Shown in pieces: positions 11,928 to 23,503 of a stretch of 64,000 nucleotides of DNA (its first letter is position 1; every line of letters starts with the position of its first letter). The notes below the pieces were generated by a model. The model did not search any database and had not been told where the DNA came from. It was given only the letters and a program-made list of their open reading frames with translations. Both the position numbers and the translations under genes were made by a program. Origin of the DNA: Juglans regia (lineage: Eukaryota > Streptophyta > Magnoliopsida > Fagales > Juglandaceae); NCBI RefSeq assembly GCF_001411555.2, contig NC_049912.1, positions 18,398,341-18,462,340 on the forward strand, given 5' to 3'.

Positions 11928-12257
11928 GTTCCACCTTCTTTGTGCAATGACAGCGTGAAAATTTTTTTAGTATTGGTCCCCCTCCACCAACCATTTTTTT
12001 TTTTTTTTTTGCTTGTTGAGATATCCTCATATCCTCCCATTTTACCCAAATCTCCAACTCTGCCTTAGAGACCAACATTTCCTCCTCAATAGCTGCCGAG
12101 TAAGTCATTTGCAACTTAGAATCAAGTTGCTCAATTCTCTCTTCCAATTCCTTTATCACACCACCAACACGACCAAAAATCTCTTTATTCCACACACGTA
12201 GCTTTACTTTCAGCCTTTTCAGCTTGCCAACTAATAACTGTAAGCCCGAATTGCATT

Positions 12258-13045
12258 CTAACGATGCCTTCCAAGACACTTCCATAGCTTCCAAAAAATT
12301 TTCATGGGAAATCCACATGTTCTAGAATCGTAAAGGAGCAGGACCATACCTCTCCGAGCCCGAAGACAGTTGCAACAAAATAGGGGAGTGGTCCGAGGTT
12401 CTTCTACTAAAAAAACTGGCACTAGCTTCCCCGAATTTGGACAAAAACACAGTGTTAACCAGAACTCTGTCAAGTTTGGCCCAGCTTCTAGCCATACCAT
12501 GGTGCCCATTGCACCAAGAAAATTGCTTGCCCTACACTCTAAGATCCAGTAACCCACATCTGAAGATACAACTATTAAAATCTTCAATGGTTGTTGTGGG
12601 CCTTAGTCTACCCCCACTCTTTCCTCATTACTTCTAATAATATTGAAATCCCCCAACACCACCCAAGGGATTCCAACACAAGACACCCCACTCAAGTGGG
12701 GCCACAGATCCTGGTGCTCAAGTCGAGTGCATTTAGCATATACAAAGGTTGCTAACAGGTTACAACCATTAAAACCAAAAATTCCGATCATTGATTTGTC
12801 ATACCTATTAAATCCATGACAATATCCTTTTTCCAACACATCCATATTTTCCCTCCCACCTCCGCATTGGACCTGTAATTTGGAAGTTGCAAACTGTAAG
12901 CCCAACTCTATAATTTTGAATTCTCCTGAAAAGGTTATGAAATCGCCAACACAACAATGTCATACTTACGAACCAATTTTCTTAACCTTCTTTTCGACGT
13001 CCCCAAACCCTTCACATTCCATACTACTAATTTGTCAATCATAAA
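12258..13045 (-). pseudogene. LINE endonuclease domain (EEP fold), broken
   Basis: The segment opens with a WNVKGFG-like start and contains IPWVVLGDFNIIRSNEERVG, the GDFN active-site motif of APE-type LINE endonucleases, at about 12620-12680. Frameshifts split it into at least three pieces. Such a domain nicks target DNA to prime reverse transcription. Confidence 0.75.
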
Positions 13046-13399
13046 TTCAGCTTTCGGGGTTGTGCCTTCGACCTGCAAGACTTCCTAACTGACACTTCTT
13101 TAGAGGATAGGAACCTCACACTAGAGCCTTGATCAGAGCCATAATCCTTCTAAACATCAAGGGAAGCTTCGTTTTTCCCTTCCGAAAACACAACAAAACT
13201 ATTGAAGCACTCTACCTCTCCATTCTCCTCACTCATAACCTTCACATCAGCCGTTCCTTTTCCTACTTTTTCCACTCCTCCTTCCTCCTCCTTCCTCCTC
13301 ATTATAAACCCGGTCTACGTTACTCCCATCACTAGTTCTCTGACCTTTGAAACCCCTACCACAATTTCCCCCTCCTCAACCCGAGCCCCTGTTTGGATC

Positions 13400-14492
13400 A
13401 CCAAATCTGAAACCAAAGCAGCATCACTATCCGGACCAGCAACCAATTGTTCAACTATGACTATCTTACCAGAAATTTCTTGACCACTGACAATCTCCTC
13501 AACCACCTCAATCAATTTTTTTTTTCCTGTTGTCTATCCTTACGACCAATCTCCTTCCACACTTTGCCTTCTCCCTCCTTCTTAGGTATTTTCACCCCCT
13601 CCTTTCTAACAGGCTTTTTTTTTCCTCTCTCACCAGCCCTGCATATTACCTCAAAATGCCCCTGTCAACAGCATTTACCTCAATAGAATCCCTTTTTTTC
13701 ATAAACAATTGCCTGCCACAATTTGTTTTTCTGCCCAATAATCAAAGGAAAACCAGCCACAGGTTCATCTCGTAAATCAACTTCCAGACAAATTCTCACC
13801 CCTGTAGCCCGAGTTCTATATAACGAAGCATTATCCGCACCAAGGAATTTTCAAACCGAGAGGCAAGGATTTGCAAGCAGTCTAACCTGTATAGATGCAG
13901 CGGCAACCTTGGCAAGAAAATCCATTGAGGAGCAATAAAGGGTTCCTTATGTACATCAAAATCCACAGACCAGCTAAAGAGCCGAAAATGACAACCAGCA
14001 ATAGCTCTACCTTCTCTTGCCCAAGCATGAAAGTAATCCTTCTCATTTGCCAAGTGCAAGAGCACGTGGAATTCGTCCATGAAGCTTACCATCAGAACTT
14101 CACTAAAGCCCCAAGTTTTAATAATCTAAACCCTCAGAACATCAATCGAAGGTCTCGAAGAGAGAAATTTCAGCACTAGAGCAAATTTCAGATCTTTCGT
14201 CGCCCTGTCCATTTCTACATCCGAGAATACAAAGCCCAAATCGCCATTAATCAACTCCAGTTTCCGCATAGGCAGCTTAAACTTCGCAAGCAGCAACGGG
14301 TCATGTAGAGCCTGGAGAAATGTGCAACGATCTCCCCTGCCTCCAGAAGCCACCGCAATGTTCTCCCTTCCAGCAGCCCGAAACGCAAACCCCTCTCCCT
14401 TCTACAGCGAACCCAACCCAACCTAGGAAGCCTAACCCCGCCGACCACCGAAGCTGCGAGAGGGTCAGGCAACTCGGCCATAGGCCAAGTCC
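13400..14492 (-). pseudogene. LINE ORF1 (gag-like, DUF4283 plus zinc knuckle), broken
   Basis: Starts at an ATG whose product begins MAELPDPLAASVVGG. Recognisable DUF4283-type text follows in two frames (MDRATKDLKFALVLKFL, then VSFMDEFHVLLHLANEKD, AWAREGR, VPQWIFLPxLPLHLYR-like). Near 13630-13690 the knuckle reads FY-stop-GKCC-stop-QGHFEVICRAG: the first zinc-binding Cys and a likely Arg codon have both become TGA. Nucleic-acid binding is known for the family. This copy is not translatable. Confidence 0.7.
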
Positions 14493-14571
14493 TCACGCAC
14501 AATCGAAAACACACAAACCCTAACAGAGTAGGAAAAATCGTCTGCCACGTAGGATTTTTTAAGTCCAAGAT

Positions 14572-14591
14572 TGTATCTTTATGTTATCATT
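14572..14591. repeat. LINE target-site duplication, right copy
   Basis: Identical 20-mer to 11008-11027, on the 5' side of the LINE. Confidence 0.9.
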
Positions 14592-15384
14592 CTCTAATGA
14601 ACAACAATATCCTAATTTATTTTTAGTGTTAATTGCAAATTCACTATTTTGATTTTTGCCAGTTTGCAAAAAGCTCCCTCGTTTTTTTCCACCCGCAAGA
14701 TTTATAAATAAGATTTTGAAATTTTGCAATTCGCAACTTCTATAAGTCGTTTGTCAGTTAACAAATCCTTTTACCTATGACACATGTCAGCAAATCAAAA
14801 GTTGACATGTGCCGTTTCTATTAATTGTTTTAATACCAACTTACAATATTATAAAAAAAATTAATTAAAAAAACTAGTTTAAATTTAAAAAGAAAATAGT
14901 ATAAAAATATGTTTAAGTTAAAAAATCGATTTATAATTTCTAAAAAATATGCTCAACTTAAAAAACAACGAAAAACATCACTTTAACTAGAGAAATTCAA
15001 AAAAATTACCTTTAGCTGATTGAAAAAACTGGTTTAACTAAAAAAATTATAAAAACGTCTTTATCTAAAAACGATGTGAAAGGTCGTTTTAACTAAAAAT
15101 TCTTTTAAAAAATAGGTTGTTTAAAAAACGTTTAGAAAATCAGTTTAATTAATTTAACCAAAAAGAATCTTTGTAAGTAAGAAAAATCTGTAAAAACAAA
15201 TTCACTAAAAATTAAACCGACAAATACTGTTTAACTAAAACGTAAAAGTGCTTTATAAATATTATAATTATAAAATAAAAAAAAGGAAAACTCGATTTAA
15301 TTTTTAGATAATTTCCTAGTTAATCTGATTTTTTGATATAATTTTCTAGTTAATGTATTTTTGAAAAAATCAATTTTTTGTTTA
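14592..15384. other. AT-rich intergenic
   Basis: No gene seen. 14830-15290 repeats variants of TTTAACTAAAAA / AAAACGTTT many times, which suggests decayed simple or tandem repetition. Confidence 0.4.
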
Positions 15385-16480
15385 AGTTAAAGTATAACTA
15401 GAACATTTTGTTAAATAAGAAAACACTTTTTGTAACTGTTATAATATTACCAATTAATCCAACTTCGTTTTTTTCAAAATAATAAATAACACATTAATGG
15501 TACCAATCATTTCAATAATGATTTTTAAAGGAAAATATCAGCTTATAGTTATTTTACGACTTTATATTATATGAAGATTAGTTTTTTAAAATTGAGATTT
15601 ATTTATAATAAAGTGACATATTTGCATTGATTGATTGTAAAATAATTGTAAAAAAACTATAAGTATATCATTGCCTTTTTTTTAAAAAAAATCTTTAAAA
15701 AAATAGTTTTCCAATAATGATATAAATAACTTCCTATTCTTGAGACCAAGTATCCCCTCCTCGACATCATCTCCTCCTAGCTTCTTCATCTTCTTGATAT
15801 CGAATGATCATTTGGTTTTTTACAAACTAAACAAGTATAAAATAAAAATAATAATAACTAATTACAAATGAGTTCATGGACACATTAAAGAATTAACTAA
15901 TATTACTTTTAATCTATTATTAATATAATATTATCTTGACCTGCAATTTTATACACATAATCATATGCTCATGTGTCAACTATTACAATGATGAAAATTT
16001 TGAAATTGGAATTGAAAAAAAAAAAAACCTAATAAAATAAAGTAAATTATAGATACTTAATACATATAATATTATTCATATTTAGGACAAGTTTGGGGAA
16101 AGAGATAAGAAGAGAATTTTGTAAATAGCAGTAAGATTGTAAGGATTTGTTTGAAAGTATTTATATTTGAGTGATATTTGAGAAAGAGATGGGATGAAAT
16201 AAGTTAAAAATTTTGAGATGAAAACATTTTCCCCTGAATATATACACATTTAACATGATTTCTTTTAAGAAGAGAGGAAATTTGATGAGTTGGTGACGTG
16301 GCAGCATATAAATAAGGTCGCCAATGTCTCGACTCAGTTGCTTTTGAGCTGCAAACCGCCATCATGGCTTCATCAATCTAACCGCTTACTTCCCTCTCAT
16401 TTCGCCTTTTCCTTTTCTCTCTCTCCCTCCCTCTCTCCCCAAATTGCATTGGGTTCATGTTCCTTTTGAACAACCCAAAC
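15385..16480 (+). repeat. Dispersed duplication, copy 2
   Basis: Collinear with 4715-5560 (see there). This copy is longer, partly because a Tourist-like MITE remnant lies at about 16086-16240. It keeps GACGTGGCAGCATATAAATA, which places a TATA-like ATATAAATA just after the G-box-like core, and the ATGGCTTCATCAATC block with an immediate TAA. Confidence 0.6.
16086..16240. mobile_element. Tourist-like MITE remnant
   Basis: AAGTTTGGGGAAAGAGATAA at the left and AGAAAGAGATGGGATGAAAT near the right match the family ends. It interrupts duplication copy 2 and is absent from copy 1. Confidence 0.4.
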
Positions 16481-16499
16481 CACTCAATCTCTTAGAGAT

Positions 16500-18010
16500 C
16501 ATACACCTATCTGTGATAAAATCATGCATGGGTCATCGATTTTTTGACGGATCGACAAGATACTCCATTTGAATTAGTCAGTGATCTTCCATTGTCAAAT
16601 AGGATCCACCTGGTCGTGTAGTTAGCTACCATCAAAATGACGACCAGGGTGTTGTTGTGGGGGTACAGAACCCCCTGGCAGTCTTTTTCTACAAATGAGA
16701 TGGTAGGTGTGGTATTCAGTTTGAGGTGTTTAGGGGGCTTATATGCCATATACACCTCATGGTATCTTGTTCTGTGGGCATGAGCCTTTCTGCTGGACTC
16801 TATTACGCCCTTGCTGACGAACCCTTCTACTATGGTACAGATGTCCCCAAGAGGCGAAATGTGTCTATCAGGGTATTGTCTCCATTCCCTCTCCCACTTT
16901 TGTCGTTTGGGATTTGTGTGCTTCATCTATTTTCACATTCACGTCCTTCTTCTCTTCTCGGTTTGAGATACTTGACCAACATTCGCTCGAGCTCCTCGTT
17001 TCCTGCCAGACTGGCGACCCTTTTCTTCAACGTTGAACAATCTTCTGTCTAGTGGGTGTCCAACTGGTGGTAGTTGCAATAGCACTGCCCTCTTCCCAGT
17101 GGGCGCTCTTCTTTCCTGGCTGCCTAGTCATTTTCTTGCACCTTCAGATTATTGTGAATGAGGCAGTGCCCTTGTTCTCACTGATTGGAGTACCTTTCAC
17201 ACCTCCCATCTTGATAACCCTGCCCAGTCTTCTTGTCTTTTGCACTGTTTTGGTTTTTGGTCTCCGAATTTACTTCCTGCTTCCTTGGCTCCAGGAGAGT
17301 CTGTAATGTGTCATCGGCATTAACAAAGTCGTCTACTCTATCCATTAACTCCCTCAAGATGGAAGGGGTCTTCCTGGCCAGCTAGGCCATGAACGGGCTC
17401 TAAGGCCATATGCTCCTAAGAGGGCGGCTAGCGTGATATTTTCATCTTGATCATCCGTGGTCAACCTCTCTTTGTTAAAGCGGGTAAGATATGCTTTCAG
17501 GCTCTCCCCTTCTCTTTGTTAATGGTTAGTAGATAGGCGGTTTGTCTGCGGTGCCTTCTACTTTCCATGAACTACGTCAGGAACTGCTTGGGAAAGCACA
17601 TCAAGCCACCTCTCCATAGAAACTATGGAGAGTCATGTGCGCTTTGAAGTTCTCTAGGTGATCTACAGGGTCTTGTGACCCATCATACAAGTAGATCTAA
17701 GGAACCTTAAACTTGAGTGGGAGAGGCACTGCCATCACTTCCTCACCATAAGGAAGGTTGATTCAGTTAAGCAGTTGTTCCACGGAAGAGGATTCTCCCA
17801 TCTCTTCATACTTGTCGACTAGGCTACACAGTTCGTCATGTAACTTCTTCTTTTCCAGTTCTTCACCATTCATGCCTCCTACATTGCTGCTTCAACTCTT
17901 CGTTCTCCTTCTGTAACGAGTCAACCACTCTCATCACTTTTTTCAACTTCTCCTCAGCTTCTACCAGCCTTGCTTCTACCTCTGTTGCATTCATCTCTTG
18001 ATCGCGGGTT
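16500..18010 (-). pseudogene. Ty3/Gypsy gag-protease remnant
   Basis: Read on the minus strand from about 18010. A coiled-coil gag start contains EVEARLVEAEEKLKKVMRV. It is followed by a Retrotrans_gag-type domain with KVPQIYLYDGSQDPVDHLEN and GESLKAYLTRFNKERL, and by a protease region near 16700-16560 with HNNTLVVILMVANYTTR and LFDNGRS in place of the usual VDNGSS. Many stops and frameshifts are present. No reverse transcriptase or integrase follows below 16500, so the element is 3' truncated. Confidence 0.75.
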
Positions 18011-18154
18011 GTTTGAGATCACGTAGTAGTTGGCATGTGAAAATCACGCTGAAGTCTGTAAGAGATCCGACAGACGACACCACTGCAAAGGACGTGTTTC
18101 ACACCACCAACCACTCGGATAACCCGCAACAAATGAGAGAGCGGCATTAGGCAC

Positions 18155-19611
18155 TGACTCCCTAAAAAATGAGCAGCACAAAGGCTATCCCAAGTGTAGG
18201 AGGATGTCGTGTAATAATTAGGAATAAATTCCTAGATCGTCTCCTAAGGGAAAGTTACTTAAAATCAAACTCGTTTAAAATGGTGAAAATATTCACAAAG
18301 AGAAAATAAAAATGATGGTATGTGTAATGAGTAGAAGAGTGCAACAAGAATGAAAATGACACTAGTCATGGACTAGATTTATATTTTTGAATTTTTGAGT
18401 GTCGAAATGAAATGTAAAAAAAAAAACTAACAAATTGAAATTAACAATAAAGAAAATCAACTAAACTAAACAATCTTAATTAATCTAAAAATTAAACAAT
18501 AAAGCAGAAATTATCTAAGTCATAATTAAGCTTTAATCGATCTAATATGCAATGGAATTGAGAGATTAATAAAACTAATCTAAGAATTAAACTAGATTAG
18601 AAAGTAATTGACAAAATACAAACTAAAAATTGAAAAGTCCCAAAATCAAGATTCTAGGGTTCATCCTTGTATTCAAATCACAAATTCTCAAAATTAATCC
18701 ATAGCAATTGTAATCACTGTTAAATGAAATCTTAAAGAAGCGAGAAAAATAAATAACACGAAGTAAATAAACAGCAAATAAAATGCCCAAAAGTCTAAGC
18801 CAAATATCTCAAAAATAAATCACAAACTTTAAACTAAAATTAAATAAATAATAGAGAGTGAAAAGAGCAAGCCAAATGAATGGAGATGGAGGTGGTAGAC
18901 AATGGAGAAGGCGACTGGAGCGGCAATTGGACCCTGGAAGAGTTCTTCAAATGTGCAGCGCTGCTCTCCAAAATGTCCACAATTTCGTGCTAATGATATG
19001 CTTAAAATAGGGTAGGAAAGAAACCCTCATGTTTTCATATTCCCGCACACAAAATTATTTAAATTTTAGGACTCAACTTGGCAGACATGTATGCGTTTCA
19101 GGAGTTTGAATTTAGAAATCCTTATTAGAGACAACTTTGTAGCCCTTTATTTCCAACACATCAAGAATCGTATCAATCCGATATTTGAGTGGAAAGCTAT
19201 GATTAAAATACTAAAGTGTGTCAATTCTGTCTCCTAACGCATTTTAGACTTTGATCCGAGTTACTCTCAAACCTCATCATTATCTTTATTTGAAGAATCC
19301 TACACTAGTTGAAAATTCTTAGGTTGTTCCAACGTCTTGCCCACTTGAAAGTCCTTTGAATTTGAAATTAAAAATAAAATAAAATAAGAATAATAGAATA
19401 TAAAAAATATGCTGTACATGTGAATGAACATTGTCCAATTAAATCACAAGTTATAAAATTAAGCATAAATCATGCTATTAATCAATTTAAATCACAATTC
19501 AAATTTATTCATCTTAACTATTTTTTCATCTAAAACTAATAATAATGTAATGAAATAAATAAAATATATTGATTCTAAATGTATAAAATATGCAATAATT
19601 CAACTCAATCA
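18155..19611 (-). mobile_element. Solo LTR inserted in the Gypsy remnant
   Basis: On the minus strand it begins TGATTGAGTTGAATTATTGC and ends TTTTTTAGGGAGTCA, giving the TG...CA termini of an LTR. Flanks are GGCAC (18150-18154) and GGCGC (19612-19616), a 5-bp duplication with one mismatch. There is no internal domain, so it is best read as a solo LTR of 1457 bp. It splits the leader/LTR of the surrounding minus-strand Gypsy element. Confidence 0.65.
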
Positions 19612-19990
19612 GGCGCCATGGAGTACTCCGATGCCTAAGATAGAAAGATGCAATCTCAATATAAATACGTAGATAGATGATGAATAATATGTTACCTTCA
19701 TACATTATTTATAGAGGTCCGAAATACCTAGGACGTGGATGATTATTAGACCCTTGGGTTTGTCTTGAGTGATCCCTTAATAGAAGAATGAGATAACCAC
19801 CCTGTTTTGTGGGCGTTTTCTTATTGTAGACATCACGCAGTGGGCCCTTGGGCCATGAGTCTTCCAGTTCCGGGTCAATAAACCGAGTCTATCCTCCAGC
19901 CGTGGGCTTAATGTGAGGGGCCCAAATATCCCTTCCGCTAACAATTCTTTGCCCATATATAATAAGTTTTCACTAACAATCATTAAAAAC
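19612..19990 (-). repeat. Probable 5' LTR part of the Gypsy remnant
   Basis: GC-richer tract containing GGAGTACTCCGATGC and a TATTTATAG segment, plausible as the promoter part of the LTR belonging to the gag remnant at 16500-18010. The outer boundary is not defined. Confidence 0.35.
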
Positions 19991-20289
19991 AATTTTTTTT
20001 TTTTAGGTATCGTTAAAAACAAAATTTCAGTTCACAAAATTATCCTTGATTTAATATAAGTTTTAAAAATAATTATAAGATACTCACAGATTAATCATTG
20101 TCCTAAATAAAGTGTAAGCGTTGTGATGACCATTGGAATAGTGAAATGACTTTGTAGTTTGTACGTGTCACAACACTTTCAATTAGAGTTGTGTACAAAG
20201 ACTAATGATATGTGAATATATTTTGTGTTATTTTGATCTTTGGTTATTTGTATATATATCATCATAGATGATCAGTCGATATCATGGCT

Positions 20290-20499
20290 CTAGATTTTGT
20301 CCCGAATCTGGCTCGTGTCAAACACCCTCACACAAACAACAGTGAGCCGCTTAGCATAAGTGGTATGCTCTCTACTCGTGATCTTGCCAGTCCTTAATCT
20401 ACCGTGAATGGCATCCTGGTAAAACATGTCAATGAATATTTCCTCCATGCCATCGCCCCTAATTTCACGATCACGACTCGTGTTTTCTGGATCATCCAT
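20290..20499 (-). CDS. Unrecognised 69-codon ORF, possibly a Myb/SANT-like fragment
   Basis: The product begins MDDPENTSRD and contains MEEIFIDMFYQDAIHGRL, which loosely recalls the first helix of the Myb/SANT-like domains found in plant transposon-related proteins. There is no promoter, partner frame or terminus to support a gene. It may equally be a chance frame or a transposon fragment. Confidence 0.2.
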   Translation of the reverse strand: MDDPENTSRDREIRGDGMEEIFIDMFYQDAIHGRLRTGKITSREHTTYAKRLTVVCVRVFDTSQIRDKI

Positions 20500-20856
20500 G
20501 TATAGCCAAGAAATTGATAATATGGCAATGCAGGTAATTGTTCAAAAATATACAAAATTATAACCTCATGTCAAGTATAACAGTTCTTTTGGTAGGGTAG
20601 ACATGAAAAACAGAAATATTACTTATAACAATATATTAAACATCATAATAAGTTGGGTACTAAAACAATCCATTAACCTCAGTATTGTATCCTACATTAT
20701 AATAAGTTGGGTACTAAAGCATTGCATTAATTATGCCCATCTTCCTCAATCAAACTAAAATAAAAAATAAAAAGTATTGAGTAAATTAAACTCAAACCGA
20801 CAACCAAGTATATGGGCCATGAAAAAAGATTATGAGTAAATAGGATAAACTTGACA

Positions 20857-20872
20857 GGGAAGCCAACTAATT
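20857..20872. repeat. Retroposon target-site duplication, left copy
   Basis: GGGAAGCCAACTAATT, identical to 22162-22177. Confidence 0.85.
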
Positions 20873-22161
20873 TTTTTTTTTTTTTGAATGAAACATACTT
20901 ATTTCATTAATAAACCGAAGTTACTAATGTGACTTATCAATACAAGAGGTTCCAATACACAGAAAATCCAGTTATAAGCCAGCTAACGCAACAGCTCTGG
21001 GGCTTCCCCACACACAAATACATTTGCGGCGGACATTGTCTTAATTTCTAATCAAACTCTCTCGTAACAGAGAAAGCGTTCTGTAAAAACAGAGCTTAAA
21101 CGTCCTCTCTATCCTCCCAGGGAAGAAGAGTACGGGACACTGCTATAGACATCAAATCCAAAGCCTATTCCTATTTTATTAGAACTAAACTAACAAACAA
21201 CTACAAATAACCACATTAACAACTACAAGACCACAAGCTCTGGTGAGACCCCAGACGTCACGCCCACTGAAAGCATCGTCATTTCGAGCTCTGGTGGAAC
21301 GAGCACCCAGCGTACATACAGACCACAACAGCCCGGCCGTATAACCACCGGCCATAGCATCGTCCAACACTCTCGAAAGCCTTTGCCCCGAATTACGTTC
21401 GATCTAAAGGCCGAAACCTCACTCGAGTCAACAAAAGCAACACCAACATCAGAAACAAGACAACTACAAAAACACTAAAATGGACAACAACAACAAAATG
21501 AGACAAAAAAACAGTACAAAAAATACAAAACGGATAAACAGTACACAATGGTCGGCATTGTTTCGTGCAGAACTGTTCACGCTGGGAGGAAAGCCGACGG
21601 TCAGACTTGGAAGACCCGGAGTCAGAGGTTCCACAGCAACCGAGCATGGTGTCGGGAGAGGGTTCCTCGGTGGCGCGTGAAGGCCACGCGCCAACGCTGT
21701 CTGGAATTTCATCCCGCACGTGCGGGCTACACGCCACTCCGATGGACGCCGGGTTTGGAGGTCTTGAAGATCGGCGGCTGGGCGTCATACCGGTGGGGCA
21801 CGTGTAGAGAAGTGGTGGCCGGAAAGACTCGAACGGCGATCCTCCCTTATTCGGCCTAAAAACATAAAATGAAATAAAAACACTATACAGAAATTAACTA
21901 GACAGAAAAAAGGGAGAAGGCATGGGGAGGGGGCGAGGAGCCGAAGCTCCCACCCCCTTTCAATAGATCTGGAGGTTTTGGAGAGCTAGGAGAGGTTTTT
22001 CGTTTGGAAGGGAGAGGTTTCGGAAGGCCTTCGTTCCAAACGAAAAACTTAAGGAGTGGAAATTCTTTTTTTGGGGTCCTTGGTCCTTGAGTCTTGACAA
22101 CGACATCGACTACAACTTTATTACATAATAATAGAGAAACAAAGCAAAAGGAAAAGACTTC
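20873..22161 (-). mobile_element. Poly(A)-tailed retroposon without recognised protein
   Basis: A 1.29-kb insertion flanked by a perfect 16-bp duplication (20857-20872 and 22162-22177). A T run at the left end is its poly(A) tail, so it lies on the minus strand. The 3' end on that strand reads TTAATGAAATAAGTATGTTT before the tail. The interior is markedly GC-richer than its surroundings, with GCGCGTGG and CGGCCGGGC-like stretches, and has only short conflicting frames. LINE machinery presumably mobilised it. Alternatives are a non-autonomous LINE derivative, an unusually long SINE, or a processed copy of a long non-coding RNA. Confidence 0.7.
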
Positions 22162-22177
22162 GGGAAGCCAACTAATT

Positions 22178-23503
22178 AGGACCATCATATTTTGGTAGTT
22201 TTTCAGTAATGCATAAAATTCTCTCTCTCTCATTCTAATGTATAAAATTTGACCGGGGCAAAGTTATGAAATGTTCTCCAAAAATAAAACCCTTTAACTA
22301 AGTTAATGTATTAAAAAAACCACCAAATACAAATCATCTTTATCAACTACAAAAAGGCACTAGCAAATACAAAAATCAAGCTGCCAATCAACTGCCCCTC
22401 AAACTATAAAAAATCTCACATAGATCCATAATTTTTGCAAAAGACCATGGTTTCTAACTGCCTATACATTGTTTATGTGCTAGATATGGAAAAACAACTT
22501 GAACTATGGCTCAGTAGGCTCTGGGATTTATTGGGATTTACATATAGCATTGCCAAATCAAATAAAATTCTCTAATTCAGCACAACAAATTTTGACTTAG
22601 GTGCTGCACTTGGCTATAAATAGAACGCCATTTGGTTTAACAAATAGAGAGGGTATCCAAAACTGGTAAAATCAAGTCAACAGTCATACATTCTAATGAA
22701 AAAAAAGAGTTTTCAGGCAACATTTTCTAAGACTAGTCACATTACGTCCCCTCTATTTCACTAGACATAAGTTAACTCATGAAAGTAGCCACATTCAAGT
22801 ACAAAAAAAGCAGCCACATTCAAGTATGCATGCAAATAAAAAAAAAGTTCATACATGTAAAACAACATAGCAAGTAGTACCGAAACCAGAAAATGTATTA
22901 TAAAGAACTAATACAAGTAATGGGTGTGGAGTGAAAATAGTTCATACATGTTGTGATGCTCACAATGATGGATGAGAGCATAAGTAGTACTGTTGTTAGA
23001 ATAGAAAAGAACAAAGTATATTAACCTTAATATAAACTAATTCAAAAGTACATATAAAAACAATAAGGAATAAAAAGCAGGACTCGAAGGCTACCTACTA
23101 ATGGCTACCTACTAATCAAACGCTCTATGTGAGAGGAGTTGCTGCCTACTAAGCAATGACACTTTTCCCAATAATCTGAGGGGGTAAACATAATGAAGGT
23201 TTCATTGGAATCCTTTCGGGACTTAGTTAGGCATAATTTGCAATTGTCAATCTACTATTATAATGTGTTATAAAATTATAATTTAAGGCAAATTATAATG
23301 TGTCAAGAATGTATTAACATTAGGCTGAGGAAGGAGTTAGCCGCCCCTGAATGTTTATGGCAACAAGCCAAAAAATAGAGGTCTTAAAAAGAGCAATATT
23401 TCCATATATAACGGAAAACATAATGTATGCGTGTGTATATGGCTTGCAGCAAGCAAGTATATGTTTATGTAGGCCCTTACAACGGAAACTAGCTAGGATG
23501 CAT
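22178..23503. other. Intergenic, no gene seen
   Basis: No supported coding region. AT-rich with scattered short direct repeats. Confidence 0.4.

Larger units (their letters stand above)
11028..14571 (-). mobile_element. Degenerate LINE (L1-type non-LTR retrotransposon) with internal deletion
   Basis: Bounded by a perfect 20-bp TSD (11008-11027 and 14572-14591), so both ends of the original insertion survive. In 5' to 3' order on the minus strand: ORF1 with a DUF4283-like gag domain and CCHC knuckle (about 14492-13400), an EEP endonuclease (about 13045-12258), the start of reverse transcriptase (11927-about 11340), and a fragment of the C-terminal RNase H (about 11340-11148). The RT palm with its YADD core and most of the region up to RNase H are missing, so about 2 kb has been deleted inside. 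Stops and frameshifts are frequent. The 3' end carries a short A/T run near 11033-11046. Confidence 0.9.

Noticed and set aside
13129..14523. Plus-strand frames in the LINE ORF1 region
   Set aside because: Opposite-strand shadows. The minus strand carries recognisable DUF4283 and knuckle text.
21393..21859. Several overlapping frames of 66-131 codons on both strands
   Set aside because: They lie in the GC-rich retroposon, where stop codons are rare by composition. No family resemblance and no consistent frame.
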